Program-made: the position numbers and the translations under genes
Shown: one piece after another, positions 34,200 through 47,939 of the stretch
Layout of the letters: the number at the start of each line of letters is the position of its first letter
How positions within the stretch are numbered: position 1 is the first letter of the stretch
Source of the DNA: Glomus cerebriforme
Lineage: Eukaryota; Glomeromycota; Glomeromycetes; Glomerales; Glomeraceae
DNA: 48,389 bases
Direction of reading: 5' to 3'
Assembly (NCBI GenBank): GCA_003550305.1
Contig: QKYT01000124.1
Location: 8,832-57,220 of the forward strand
Notes under the pieces: generated by a model
Database searches by the model: none
The model's input: the letters and a program-made list of their open reading frames with translations, nothing else
Told to the model about the DNA's origin: nothing

Positions 34200-34492
34200 A
34201 TAAATTTAACGTACAGTACGCTTACATCGAAAATTTGAATATCTTTTAATGTATCAACAATTTTTTTTTCACAATTTTAATACATCTTAATAAATCGAGA
34301 GCAAGAAATACAGGCGTGATTTTATTGCATTATAATAAATATATGAAATAAAATATTAGAAACATTATAACATTATAAACGGAAGAAAAAAATTTAATAA
34401 TTGCAATTATATATTGATTTCTTCATTAGAACTACTAAAAATTCGAACAATTTGTTTTATTACAACATTTGCATTTGCTCTCTTTCGGAAAA

Positions 34493-37400
34493 TTAATTAA
34501 TAGGACAATCACGAGCCAAATGACCAGGCTAAAATAGAAATATTTTAGTAATAATTTCTTTAATTTAAGTGAAAAAAAAACACAAAATTACAAATAACTT
34601 ACTTTTCCACATCTAAAACAACCAGCTAGTTTTTTGTCTTTTGAACTAATTTCGCTTCGTTGATAAGTATAACTTTTTGCTTTACGATATTGATCAAAAA
34701 TGTCTCCATCTTCGCCACGACTGTGACCAACTCCTAAATATTTTTGTTCACCATACCTAATTTCTCCTCCCTTTATAGGTTCAGCAATACCTGTTGACGA
34801 CGAACCTAATCCTGTACCTGCTCCTTCCCAGCCTAGTGTTAAAACATGTTACTTAGTGATACTGAAAAACTTAATTCAAATATTATCTATCTATACTTAA
34901 TAAAATTAATCTATAATACCTAATTTCTTCAGAATTTGAAATCCAACATTACGATCAGATATCATTTTATCTGTTCTCGCACCTTCTTCTCGTTCCTTAA
35001 TATAACCTAACCCACCAGCCAAATATGAGGGCGATCGTGACCGTGATCGACTAATAGATCTACTTCGATAACGTCTGCGCGATGATGGACTAAAATCACT
35101 AGATTTGCGACTATAACTCCGATCATATGATCTAGATCTTGATCTACTCCTTGATCTAGATATAGAACTATATCTTGATGAAATTGACCTTGATCTAGTT
35201 CTGAACCTAGTCAAAGATCTTGATAAAGTTCTAGTTCTAGTTTTCGATCGCGTCCTCGATCTTGTCCTTGTTCTAGTTCTAGATCTAGATCTTATTTTCG
35301 TTCTATTTCTTGATCTAGACCTAGTACGTGAACGAGTTCTTGAACGCGACCTAGAAAGTGATCTAGAAACACTTCTTGAACGAGTTCTTGAGCGAGTTCT
35401 TGTTCTAGGAGAAACAGATCTCCTTCTCCAACTATGTCTTGAACGACTATGGCTCCTATACCGTCTAGATCCAGATCTCGAACGGCCACGACTACGACTC
35501 CTGCTATCTCTCCTATGCCTATGCCTCCTGCGACCTCTTGAATGGCTACGACTTCGACTTATAGAAGAATCGCTATAACTATGACGTCTCCTGTATTTCC
35601 CCGAGCGAGATCTTGATGAAGACCTGGAACGTGATCTTGACATAGAATAACTTCTGCCTCTCGACCATCTTCTCCCGCGATCATCACGTCTATTTCTGTA
35701 TGAAGGTGTATGATGGTGATGATATCTATCGGATGATGCTCTAGCCAATGCCTCCTCTCGTTGATCTTGCAAATCCATATAAAAATCGTCTAAAAATCCA
35801 ATCTCCCAACCATCTTTGTCTAGGTTAATTTGATATTTTTCTCTTAATGCACGTTCATCTTCCCCTTCTAAATTAGATTCTATTATAAACATTCCTTCAT
35901 AGAATCTATCAACAGCCTCTAATAATTCTGTAGTAGGTGGTAGACGATGTGGTGGTAATCTAATTGAAGCAGCATGAATAGGTGTATAAGGAGAATCCTC
36001 AGGCTAAAAGAGCTGGTAAATAAGTAAAGAATTAAATGGCATAAAACATTTAAATCTTATATTAGCTATATATATGCATACCAAGACCGCTGGAACCATT
36101 AATCCAGCTGGCAACTCATGATATTTTTTATCTGAAACAGGTGGTGGTATCGGAGGCATATTAGGTGTTGTAGGCACTGAAGGTCTGATCATTCCTTGCA
36201 TTGACATGCTTGAAGGAGATTGACCAGGAGGAAACTGATCTTGTATACCAGGCGGTCCAGGTTCAGAAATAGGTCTTATGTGACTTTGTGCGTTTGATGG
36301 AGATAAGTGTGGATTTGGTGGAGAAATTGATTGAGAAGGCGGTGGGCCAGGAAATATTCCAGGTGGTGGTGGCGGTGGAGGTGGAACACCTGGATTGAAA
36401 TAAGGTTGACTCTGATAACGAAAATGAAATGGGTGTTGTCCGGAAACTGATGAAATACCACTGGATGGGGGTGGTGGAATTTTAATACCAGTTCTTAAAG
36501 CGTTAATTTTATTTTCATCAAAATATTGTTTGTCATCCCAAATGGATATGATCTAATTTCCAATACATAATTAATTCGATTTGAAATCATTATAAAGAAA
36601 TGTAATAAATATACTTAAATAATAAAAATAATTACTTTAGCAACTTTTTCTTTTTGCTTTTCATTTGCATCCATAAAATGAAAAGCAACCCGCAATAACG
36701 CAAGTAAATGTGGATGTAACGCTTCTTTAATCCAAGGTTCTTGCCGACGCTCACTATATCAATTTATTTTGTTAGCTTATATTTCAAATTAACTTATTAT
36801 CAATATTGAATTAATTTCTAGTTTTTACCTATGAAAAAGGACATCATTTATAAGATATATTAAATGAAGTCTATCTTCAAATATTGGCCGAGATTTCGAA
36901 AGCGCAATAATAAAACATATTAAGGTATCATAATGAGCTGGTGTCGTACAATGATCAAATATCCATGTTTTACCACGCTAAATATTAATTAGTAAAGGGC
37001 CACTTGTTGTTATTACTTGAGAGAGAAATGCGTAAATATAAAGACAAACCAAAAAAAAAAAAGAAAAAATACCTGTATGTTGGACTGTGAGCAATCGTGC
37101 ATCAGCATTCCGAGGGACATTTGAAAATTATCTATTTCTGGTGGTCCTGCTGTGGCTCTTAACGCCATTGCAAGTTTATCGAAAGCCAAAGATAAATCAT
37201 CGATAGGTGGAGCTTGATTTTGAGGTGGTCGATAAGGTGGTGGTGGTATATATTGATTTGGCGTTCCTGGAAAAGATGAATAAGATGGCTGTTGCGGAAA
37301 ACTACCTACTCACAAAAACAGAATTCATTTTAAGGAAATGTTTTTTGATGTTTGAAATTAAGGCTTGAAATTTTTAATAAGGTGCTCTTATATATAAAAG

Positions 37401-37584
37401 GATCGTAATTTTCAGAACTATCCGTTTTTAAGGAAAAATAAGTAATGCATATTATCATTACTTTACGATATTGTAAGTTTCTAAAATGGATCTTCGCTCT
37501 TGAAGGTTTGCAAATCAAGCCTGAGTAATTTTCAGCGAGGAATTGACTACGACTCGACTCACCTGGCGATAACCACTGTGACAT
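34493..37584 (-). CDS. CHERP-like splicing factor: CID, RS domain, G-patch, zinc knuckle
   Basis: Nuclear U2 snRNP-associated, CHERP-type protein. Exons 37584-37563, 37305-37073, 36977-36829, 36753-36636, 36552-36082, 36003-34920, 34832-34603 and 34528-34493 give 780 residues. In order: a Pro-rich start; a CID/RPR domain (about 60-190, with DRLHLIYLINDVLFHSERRQ); a Pro-rich linker; HELPAGLMVPAVL-PEDSPYTP, a CHERP hallmark; a basic RS domain of more than 150 residues; a G-patch (GWEGAGTGLG ... EPIKGGEIR); and a C-terminal CCHC knuckle CFRCGKPGHLARDCPIN. The SURP module found at the animal CHERP N-terminus is absent unless it lies upstream. Intron 1 is 257 bp. The knuckle spans the last splice junction, so exon 8 supplies its His and last Cys. 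Confidence 0.88.
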
Positions 37585-37975
37585 TATTATGAATTTTGTG
37601 GAAAAATTTTAGTGAATGAAATTTTTTATTGTCTTTTAATGGTCACACAAGTCTATCCTAATTTTTTGGTACCTAATAAAGTATAAACATAATGCTTAGG
37701 TAACATTTTCGGAAAGTCTAGGATGTCAGATTCATAGTTTATAGTGTCGATCAAAAAGCATCAAAAGCCACGCTGTAGGTAATATAAAAGCCTCTTTTAT
37801 GTTTTATGTTTAATAGTTCTCCTTTAGAGTTTAGTAACAATCTACATTTCCCCAACCTCCTCGTCAATCACTAATTTTCGACTGCCGTATTTTTTTCGCA
37901 TAACAGCAAAAAGGACTACGGTACTTTATTATACTTTAACACTTTCATTCTAGTTTCGTTTTTTTTGTATAAAGA
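37585..37975. promoter_or_regulatory. Divergent promoter, CHERP-like (-) and RAB2 (+)
   Basis: 391 bp between two opposed start codons. TATAAAAG at 37783-37790 lies 186 bp before the RAB2 ATG. No ACGCGT is present here. Confidence 0.4.
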
Positions 37976-39489
<1,514 letters not shown>

Positions 39490-40364
39490 TTACCATTTGT
39501 TCTATTATTTTTCACTTTGTCAATCTAACTTATATATCGATTTCTTTACATACATTACACCATATGTTACTATATTGTAAATGCAATTATTTTTTTAATA
39601 CTTATTAATTCCTTCTTTATATTTTTCTTAGATTTTCATTTTATTTAGCAAGATTATTTTTGAAGAACAAACATTAGTTTTCATTCCTTTATTCTGTAAT
39701 TTTCATATTTTATTTTATAATTGTTAGTTTTTTTACTTCATTCATGAAATGATTGCCATTCTTTTGTATTTTTATTATTTTTATTGTAAAAAAAAAAAAA
39801 AAAAAAAAAAAAAGGAAAAAAAAAATTTATGTTTGGTATAATTTTCAATATCAAATCTTTTATTAAAATTTTTTAAAAAAATTAATAAAATTATTTTGTC
39901 TAAGCAGTCTAGCATATTATATATTGTACATAAATTTCATAGTGATGATACAGTAATTTTTTAAATCATACTTGTAGGAAAATGGCCTGATCTTACATGT
40001 TTTTTATTATAGTAGATGAAAAAAAATTTCCAGAAAAAATATTTTTATTTATGAAAAAATTTTCTTGATACAGGGGGATATATTCTATTATTTAACACAT
40101 CCCCTGAATGAGTTTTTACTTTGATGAATCTGACTTTTAAATTCATTTTAATTATTATTTCCATAATAAGATTCCATGATTTTCTGATTATGTAAATTTT
40201 CAATTTTAATAAAATTTATTAAATACAAATTTTGCATCATGTAATAAGAAATTGCAATACTTAATTGCTGATCCACATGTGATCGATAGAATTTATATAG
40301 TAAAATGCGGTGCTATATTAATTAATAAAAAAATTATTGTTTGAAATCTCTTTTTCCTCAATAA
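39490..40364. other. RAB2 3' flank, A-run and spacer
   Basis: 3' flank of RAB2 with a run of 26 A (39788-39813), then GG and 10 A. The rest is AT-rich without gene or clear repeat. The A-run is not preceded by any recognisable retroposon body. Confidence 0.6.
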
Positions 40365-43300
40365 ATGGCGATGATAAATACACACATAACTTCAGGAAAA
40401 CTTGTTGCAACTGGTTCTATTGTACCAGAACTTCATTATGGTCCATATTTACGTGACTGGTGGGTTTTTTCCAAAGAAAAAATACAAAAAAATTCTCTTT
40501 ATCCCATTCCTTTACATCTTGGACTTGAAATTATGTTACAACTCAACAAAAATCCTTTTATTATTCATGTAGTTCATCATATTCATAGTCCTTTACAGTC
40601 TGGTTATATTTGTGAAGAAGGAGGTTATAGTAGTGATATTGTTGAAAGTGCTTCTAAAGCGATTACTTCTGTTTACCAGTTAGTTTTTGGCACACAAACA
40701 AAATATGCAGGGCTTTTTTATTTAGGTTTAGACCAACCTGAAATAGTTCAAAAGTTGGTAGAAGGAATTTTATTTTATCCCTTTATTGTTGAATTAGAAA
40801 AGATATCTGTATTTGTTGGTTGTCTTGGTAAAATTAATCAATCAAATATAAATAAAATTCGTCAAAATTATTCAGCATCATTATTTTATAAATATAAAGG
40901 AAAACAGTCTATCTTTTTTCAATATGTAACCAAAGAGACATTTTCGATTACAATTTATCTTGATAGTAAAATTATTGCTGAATATAAAGATATTTTGCAA
41001 ATGCTGTTTGGAATCAAACTGGAATTCTAAAATCTGTTTCAAGTAATATATTATTTGCTATCAATCACCCTATAACTTTATAAAAATTGGAACAACAGAT
41101 TCTTTCGATACAAGTTTCTATACCAAGTAATTATATGATAATGGATTGGAATAATAGAATAATTATGGAACATTTATTTAAACTACATTTAAAAAAAGTA
41201 GTGGGTGGTTTAGTTGAAGAATGGTTTCAAATATTTCAAGATTGGAAACAACAAAAAAGTAATATAATTGAATTATATAATCATATTGGTAAGATCTATA
41301 ATTCAAATCATGAATTTCAAGAACGTGAATTACGAGGATGGCGTGTAATGTTTCATGCTGCAGGATGCACAAATATTACTCCAAAAGAAATCCATAATGT
41401 AATTAATTAGAAATGACATGCATTTATATAAATATTAACAAATAGTAACTAATAAAATTTTTTTACAATATAGGTTGAATTTTGGATGAATGCACTTGAT
41501 CCTAAAAAAGATCGTGAAATGCTTGCTAATCTATATATGGATGGATTTTTGAAAACATATGATGATTCTAAGATAATTTGAAATTGTTTTTATGAAAATT
41601 ATAATGAGAATTCTAAAGGAATTAATGGTAAAGTGCGTATATTATCAATAATTGCAGAAAGATTTACTTATGAAGAAATAATCAATAAATTGGAGGTAAG
41701 ATCTATTTATTTCTCAAATGCATGATTCAACAATTATATTTATTTATCTTACATAATTTTAGATTTCTCCTAATTCAATTAATATGGCAAGAAAATTTTC
41801 CNNAATTAATGGACCTGGATGTCCTGCATTAGAGAAACCAGTTATAACTCGTTNAAAAATGNCNNAAGTAAAAAAAAAGGAATTTGAGTTATTTTTTACA
41901 GATAAGGCAAATGTAAACATGAGTTCATATAAAGTAGATGCAAAATCACAATTACTTATACTTTATCTGAAAGATCAAAAGAGTGCACTTTGGGAAAAGT
42001 TTTCTNCTANATATCCTGATNGAATGAAACGTACTTCTTTCATGNCTNGCCTGNAAAATANTCATTTCAAATATCGAGAGGATTTGNNAGGATTATGTTT
42101 AACATNCAATGATTATGNGTATCAACCCTTTAAAAATCTGATNNAATTAATTACTACAAAATTTTCCAATAAAATCCAAAGGGTTAGTATTGCTCAAATA
42201 TAAATAATTTATTCTTCAAATTATTTTTGTACTTACATGTTGTAATCTTTTTTTAGGATGGTCTAATTAATGAATTAGAAAATTTACGTNNACATCTAAA
42301 GAGAAATTATGAAAAAGAATTAGTTNTAAATGAAAATGGTATGACCAACCATGTGGATTGTATAAATCATTATCTATTATTTGCATTTGGACAATGTAAT
42401 TAACAATATTCTTCGCAATGTTAAGAATGTGACAAATTGTTCAATTTACTTAATGATCTTATAAATCAGCTTGATGCAATTTATCATCCTAAAATCATAG
42501 AATATCAAGAACAATTGACATGCTACTTGGCACATCAAACACGTAAAGCATACCTAAATGCTNAGTTTAATGCNATTTTATNTGAGTTGGATGATTATGG
42601 AGCAATTATTATAGTTGATTATAAAATGCGAATTTTACCAGCAACAGCATGGGAGACAAAGAGTGAATTCTTTGAAAAGCGAGGATGGACATTGCACACA
42701 ACACTAATTTTTCAAAAAGACAAAAATAATTATGAAAAATTAGATATTCAAGCTCATGATCATTGGAGTTCTGATACCAAGCAAGATGCTTGGTTTACGG
42801 CATCTTGCTTTGAAGCAGTATTTTTGACAATAAATCCTAAACCTCGTTNGATTAAAATAATCTCAGATAATGGAGGACATTATCATAATTCAGAATTAAT
42901 GGCAATAATTAGCTACTGGTATGATTGGTATGGTATAAAAGTACGTGAGTAGATTTTTCTTGAACTAGGAGAAGTAAAGACAACTGTTGATTCTCATCAT
43001 GCAACAGTAAGTAGTATTTGTTTTGCTTTGTTTTATTTTTATTAANTTAATTTTAGATAAATCAATTTTAGATTGCACATGCAATCAAAAGATATATCAG
43101 GATCAGATGTGATCTTACTAATAGGATGAATATTGAAATAGCAATTCAAGATCTAAGTGGAACATCAGTCTCACATATAGAACCAAATNGGAATATAGAN
43201 GTTGATCAGAATATAAATTNAGGGTAAGTTTAACGAATCAATTTTTTATATTTAGCTTTACTTTTATTAATGTTAGAAAATTTTATATTAAAAAATTTTA

Positions 43301-43715
43301 TTTGTAAATAAAAATCATAATTTACCAAAACAATTATTGAAATAAATAAATTTATAAAAAAATTTACTAAATCCAACTAGTTAAAAAAATATCTAAAAAA
43401 AAATTGATTCTGGAATTTCTTTACCAATTTTCTTACATCAAAATAGAAATAATAAAACATCAAATAAAGCTAAAAAAAAGTCTAAACCTATCTCTGGAAT
43501 ATCAAAATGATTTGAGTGGACTTGGCCTATAACGGGTTAATTTGCTGGATATATTTGTGCACGTTCCTTCCCTCATATTGGCATGTGGACAGATTTCTTA
43601 CTGTCACAAATTGCTAATCTTTGTGGAACTATTTGTAGACCATCTCCAATAACATCTGAGCTAACTAAACCCAATGCTTCTTGGATAGTACCGATTCCTA
43701 ATAAAATTAGTAAAG
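40365..43715 (+). pseudogene. Decayed copy of a large multi-exon, transposase-like family
   Basis: One protein of roughly 1000 residues can be followed across five or more exon-like blocks (40365-41398, 41475-41695, 41763-42181, 42257-43006, 43072-43225, then about 43400-43715). Intron-like gaps have GT/AG ends. It is broken by a frameshift near 41000 and stops at 41081, 41579, 42400, 42422, 42950 and later. The middle has CxxC-type residues (QC, EC). The block VDYKMRILP ... IISDNGGHYHNSELM ... GEVKTTVDSHHA could be a DDE/RNase-H-like core, but I cannot name the superfamily. Dozens of N occur at single positions here. Several stops fall where Trp is likely (TGG to TAG/TGA). I believe such sequences are multi-copy in Rhizophagus, from memory only. 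Confidence 0.65.
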
Positions 43716-44185
43716 TGAAATTATATTTCTATAATATATTTTTAAAAAATCAAACAACTAATTTATTATCATACTTGTAATTAACTATTATTAAGATCCA
43801 ATAGACGAAGCTAATGAAGTTGCGAATAGAATAATAAATAAAACAGTAAATAATGGATTAGATAATATACATATATTGATTTGAAAGATGATAGGAGTTC
43901 ATTCATTGTATATATATAAAAAAAAACCTCTGGGGGGTTTTTCTTGGTATAAATCTTTTTCTTTTTTAGCAGTGTACAAATATTTTTGCACTGGACCATA
44001 TTTTAGCAAACATTTTATGATGCATTGAAAAATACAAATAAAAATCCAAATAGTTAAAGATGAATTCTTTCAATTATTGCTACAAAATTTACTTATTAAA
44101 TTAAAAACTCAAATCAAAATTAAGGATGAGTATATACTATAAATACATGTTATTAGAAATTAATAAACTAATAGAAAAATAAAAT
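43716..44185. other. Spacer between two decayed family copies
   Basis: AT-rich, no frame. A short CCTC-GGGG inverted stem lies near 43928-43940. It may contain unrecognisable remains of the same family. Confidence 0.5.
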
Positions 44186-44850
44186 TTCACAGATTGCTAC
44201 AAATACAGTATTAAGAGTTCGCCAATATGCACATATTAATAGTTCAGATGCATCTCAAATACAAAAACCTATTGTTATCAAAAATAAATTAGGATAGAAA
44301 AAAAAAGAAAATTTAGAACAATTTTTTTTTGATAAGAATAATGTAATAATAAATTTATATAAAACAGATACCATCACACAAAAATAAGTTCATTACCTCA
44401 AAAATATAAAATAAGAACTGTAGAAGAAGTTTTATAAAAAGTATCTAAATAGAGTAAAATGAATGACTTTTATAAGTATATGCAAAGTAATAAATATATT
44501 ATTGTGAGAACTTTAGTGATTTATGTTTAATATGCAATACATATAGTTATGAAACTTGAGGAACTTATTAAACTCATTCAGAATTATATTAGTAATCAGG
44601 TAATATTTCCATCCTTATAATTAATAAAAAATAATATTCATATAAATATTAATTCCTAATGATTTTCTTTTTAGAGTAAATTATTAGATTAAAGAAAAAA
44701 GTTAAAATAATATCTTAAAAAAGAATATAAATTATATTTGATTGTAAATTCTAATAGTACTACAATATATAATTCATATATAAATTATTGCCTTCTTTTT
44801 GTATTTGGTACATGTAATAGACAACATATTCATATGCAGTATTGAACAAT
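44186..44850 (+). pseudogene. Second, older copy of the same transposase-like family (fragment)
   Basis: Read with frame changes, the block aligns in order with part of the copy at 40365-43715. Pairs are IQKPIVIKN (here) and LEKPVITR; FFFDKNNVIINLYKTD and FFTDKANVNMSSYKVD; LCLICNTYSYE and a LCLT.NDY stretch; INYCLLFVFGTCNRQH and INHYLLFAFGQCN. An intron at the equivalent place is visible (donor GTAATA about 44599, acceptor TTTTTAG about 44674). Many stops and frameshifts show that it is older than its neighbour. It ends near 44850. Confidence 0.6.
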
Positions 44851-45017
44851 TGGACAATTTAAGGGTTTTGGACATTTATTCAAAACCATCCAAAACTTAT
44901 CTATAAGCAAAATTCTTTTTTCATTGAATAGTTTTGGATAAATCATGTGATTTATAATTATTATAATTTTAATTTTTATAATTAAAATTAATAATAAAAT
45001 TTTACAAAATTAGCAAA

Positions 45018-45990
45018 TTATTTAATAGTTTTATTATATAAATATTTAGAATAATTTGTTAATATGAATTCAGGTTTCTCTAGTTCTCTAATAAAAAAGG
45101 CATGTAAATTCCATTTTGCATCAATATCGATGGCAAGATGTATATAAGAACTTAACAATTCATTACTAGAATTTATTAGTTCTTCTGTAAAAACTAGATC
45201 TTATAATCTTTGCTCTTCTATTAATAATTCATTTCATTCTTTTAATCTATCATTTCAATTTTTTGTTTAGTAGTTATATAGTTAGATGTTGCATCTTGAA
45301 GATCTTTAAGCATTCTTCTAATGTTATCTTGTGATTCTATATTAACAATTTCTTTATTTTTCTAATTTTTTGATTTATTAATAAGTAGTAATACATAAAA
45401 ATTTTCAATTTTATGTTTTTTTTTTTTTTATTTTCATTTTAATGAATATCAGCATAAAGTTGTGCTATAGCTACAACTTTTTCATGCTAAAAATAAATAA
45501 ATAATTAATAATAAATTCATATTATAATATAAATAATAAATTAATATAACCTTTAATTTATTTTTTCAAGGAGTATGTAAAAATTCCATAGTTGAAAATA
45601 ATCATTTCACAGATGCTGAATTTATACAAATACTAAAAATTTTTATATCTACTAATTTTAATTCCTTATATATTGTAGAACAATAGTACCAGTAAGCCAG
45701 AACATCATCACTAAATTGACCATATGTTTCATCATCAAAAGGTGATTTTTTTATCTGATAAGATTCAAATTTAGTAAATAATTTGGTTGGTTTACTAGAT
45801 GACCATGCTTTGTAATAGAACTAAGCCATTTTTCTATCATTGTAAAATTAACAGTTTCTAAATCAGGATTAAATTTATTAATTTGATATTTGGGATGAAG
45901 AACTAAAGAAAGTAATAACAATGACTATTTCTAACTTTTCCAATTTTTTGGGTTGTAAATTGGTATTAATATTCATATCATGCAATCTGG
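45018..45990 (-). pseudogene. hAT-family transposase relic
   Basis: On the minus strand, from about 45908 downward: LVLHPKYQINKFNPD, TMIEKWLSSI, then, with frame changes, SPFDDETYGQFSDDVLAYWY and IFSICINSASV, then LFSTMEFLHTP and, after an intron (acceptor TTTTAG), HEKVVAIAQLYADIH. The INSASVxRLFS and KL-HEKV pieces are the C-terminal dimerisation region of hAT transposases. The usual Glu/Arg after SASV is replaced (K then stop). A decayed tail (RRMLKDLQDATSNY, LLSSYIHLAIDIDAKWNLHA) reaches a stop at 45018. The N-terminal half and BED finger are not seen. Confidence 0.7.
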
Positions 45991-46885
45991 ATACTATTTT
46001 TTTTATAAAAATAGTAATAAATAATACTAAATAATTTTTATAATTAATTTTACAATTTATTAAATTGTATAAATATTCTATTTTTTCTTTAAATTATACT
46101 GTATAATTTAATGAGATGATTCATTCACACTGGATAGTAATTATATGATTTGCAAGAAATAATTTTCAAGTTAAATATTTTTAATATAAACTTTTTATTT
46201 AATTTAAACCATTATTCTATAAAATAGTGATAGAGTGAAAAATAGTAGATATAAGATAAGATAATTACCAAATGATATAAAATAAATAAGTATTTTATTT
46301 TTTTTTAAATATATAATTTTAGTATATTCAAAAGGCACTTTTTTTGACAATTCTTATGCTTATTTCTCCCAAGAAGTTTAAAAAGGAAAAGTTGTTTTTT
46401 TTGTGACTTTGATCTTAACAAAGTTATTTGATATCATTGAAATTAACTAAAAAGTTTTAGAAAATATGGATGAAATAAGTTTCAGAAGTTCTTGTTAGTA
46501 TTCTTATAACAACTATTCACAAATTTGTATACAAGTTATGGAGGTATATAGATGTATATAATAAAAAATTAAAGGATAGAACTGCTAATAAGTGGACTGT
46601 TTTTTTAGTAAAATTTTTAATAAATTTGAATATGTTATTTTTTATTGTATAAAATCTCAGTTTTTTATTGGTTAATAATTATATCATATGATATATAATT
46701 TTTACCAGAAAATTAAAATAAAATCACATGATTTTTGAATATAAATTTCTGATATCATATTAAACTTTTCATGAAGTTGAAAATTGGATTTGAATAGAAA
46801 GAAAGAATTTTTTTTGAAGTTTTAATATTTGGTGCTTTATATTTTAATAAATTTAAATTTTCATTTCTTAGGATTTTTTTAGGCT
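45991..46885. other. AT-rich spacer, no gene recognised
   Basis: AT-rich sequence. It may include the unrecognisable N-terminal part of the hAT relic. No TIR pair or frame identified. Confidence 0.55.
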
Positions 46886-47016
46886 TAGAGTTCAACCTGT
46901 GGATAATCCATAATCTGTTAATCTGATCCATTTATAATCTGTCATCTATTAATCTGATCCATTTAGCAAAAATATAATCTGGATATCTAGAATGACAAAT
47001 TAAAGATCATTCAGAT

Positions 47017-47796
47017 TAGTGTTGTTAAGTCCAAACCGAGCTGAACCAAGCTGAGCTGAGCCGATGGAGCCGATTCAGCTTGGCTTCAGAACAGAAGCTG
47101 ATTCAGCTCAGCTCGACTTGAGAATATCAAGTTGCAACTCAGCTCGGCTTGAGCTATGGTTAGCCAATGGAAGCCAATGGAGCCGATAGGAAATAACAAT
47201 TTTATAATAAAAAAAAATGCTGTTTCGGCACATTTTTTCATGAATAACTACGCCAAAATAGCAGTTTTCGGTTTCAGTGTATTTTTTTCATGAATAACCG
47301 CGCCAAAATAGCAGTTTTCATATTATTTTATGAAAAAATGCCGTTTTAGCACATTTTTCATGAATAACCGCACCGAAATGGCAGTTTTCATATTATTTTA
47401 TGAAAAAATGCTGTTTTGGCACATTTTTTCATGAATAACTGTGCCGAAATGGCAGTTTTTATATTATTTTATAAAAAAATGCCGTTTCGGTGTATTTTTT
47501 CATGAATAACTGCGCCGAAATGGCAGTTTTCATATTATTTTATGAAAAAATGCCATTTCAGCATTTTTTTTTTTTACTTTTTTATTAGATATTGCCCATC
47601 AGCTCCATCGGTTCCATCGACTTCATACCATCAGTTCCATCAGTTTCATCAGTTCCATCAGCTTCACGACTTGGCTTGGTTTGGTTTGACTTGAAACTTC
47701 AAGCTGATATGGTTCAGCTTGGCTTGGCTTGACTTTTTATCAGCTTGGCTTGGCTTGGACTTCAAGCCGAACCAAGCCGAACTATTAACAACACTA
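47017..47796. mobile_element. Nested hAT MITE, 780 bp, with 8-bp target duplication
   Basis: The termini TAGTGTTGTTAA and TTAACAACACTA are perfect inverted repeats. Flanking 8-mers ATTCAGAT (47009-47016) and ATCCAGAT (47797-47804) differ at one base, the size of a hAT target duplication. Subterminal GAGCTGA/AAGCCGA words repeat many times toward each end (CCAAGCTGAGCTGAGCC on the left, GGCTTGGCTTGG on the right). The centre is a 70-bp tandem repeat. There is no coding frame. It was inserted into the older hAT-like element around it. Confidence 0.75.
47213..47575. repeat. ~70-bp tandem repeat of palindromic units
   Basis: About five units with starts (GAAAAAATG) at 47332, 47402, 47473 and 47543, plus shorter units before. 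Each unit is itself nearly palindromic: TGCCGTTTTGGCAC and GTGCCGAAATGGCA flank TTTTTCATGAATAAC. Spacing is 70-71 bp. It forms the core of the nested MITE. Confidence 0.75.
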
Positions 47797-47939
47797 ATCC
47801 AGATATCTTAACGGATTCATCCAGATATCCTTTGATAATCTATATATATAGATATTTTTTTTCACCAAATTATTTGACTACTTAGATTCTATTAATTTTT
47901 TTTGCTAGTAATATGCTTTTCTTAGTAAGGTTATTTTGT

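Noticed and set aside
39788..39825. Long A-run as the tail of a retroposon
   Set aside because: No retroposon body or target duplication precedes it. It lies in the RAB2 3' flank and may be slippage.
41178..41372. Minus-strand frame in the transposase-like pseudogene
   Set aside because: Antisense shadow of the family coding block.
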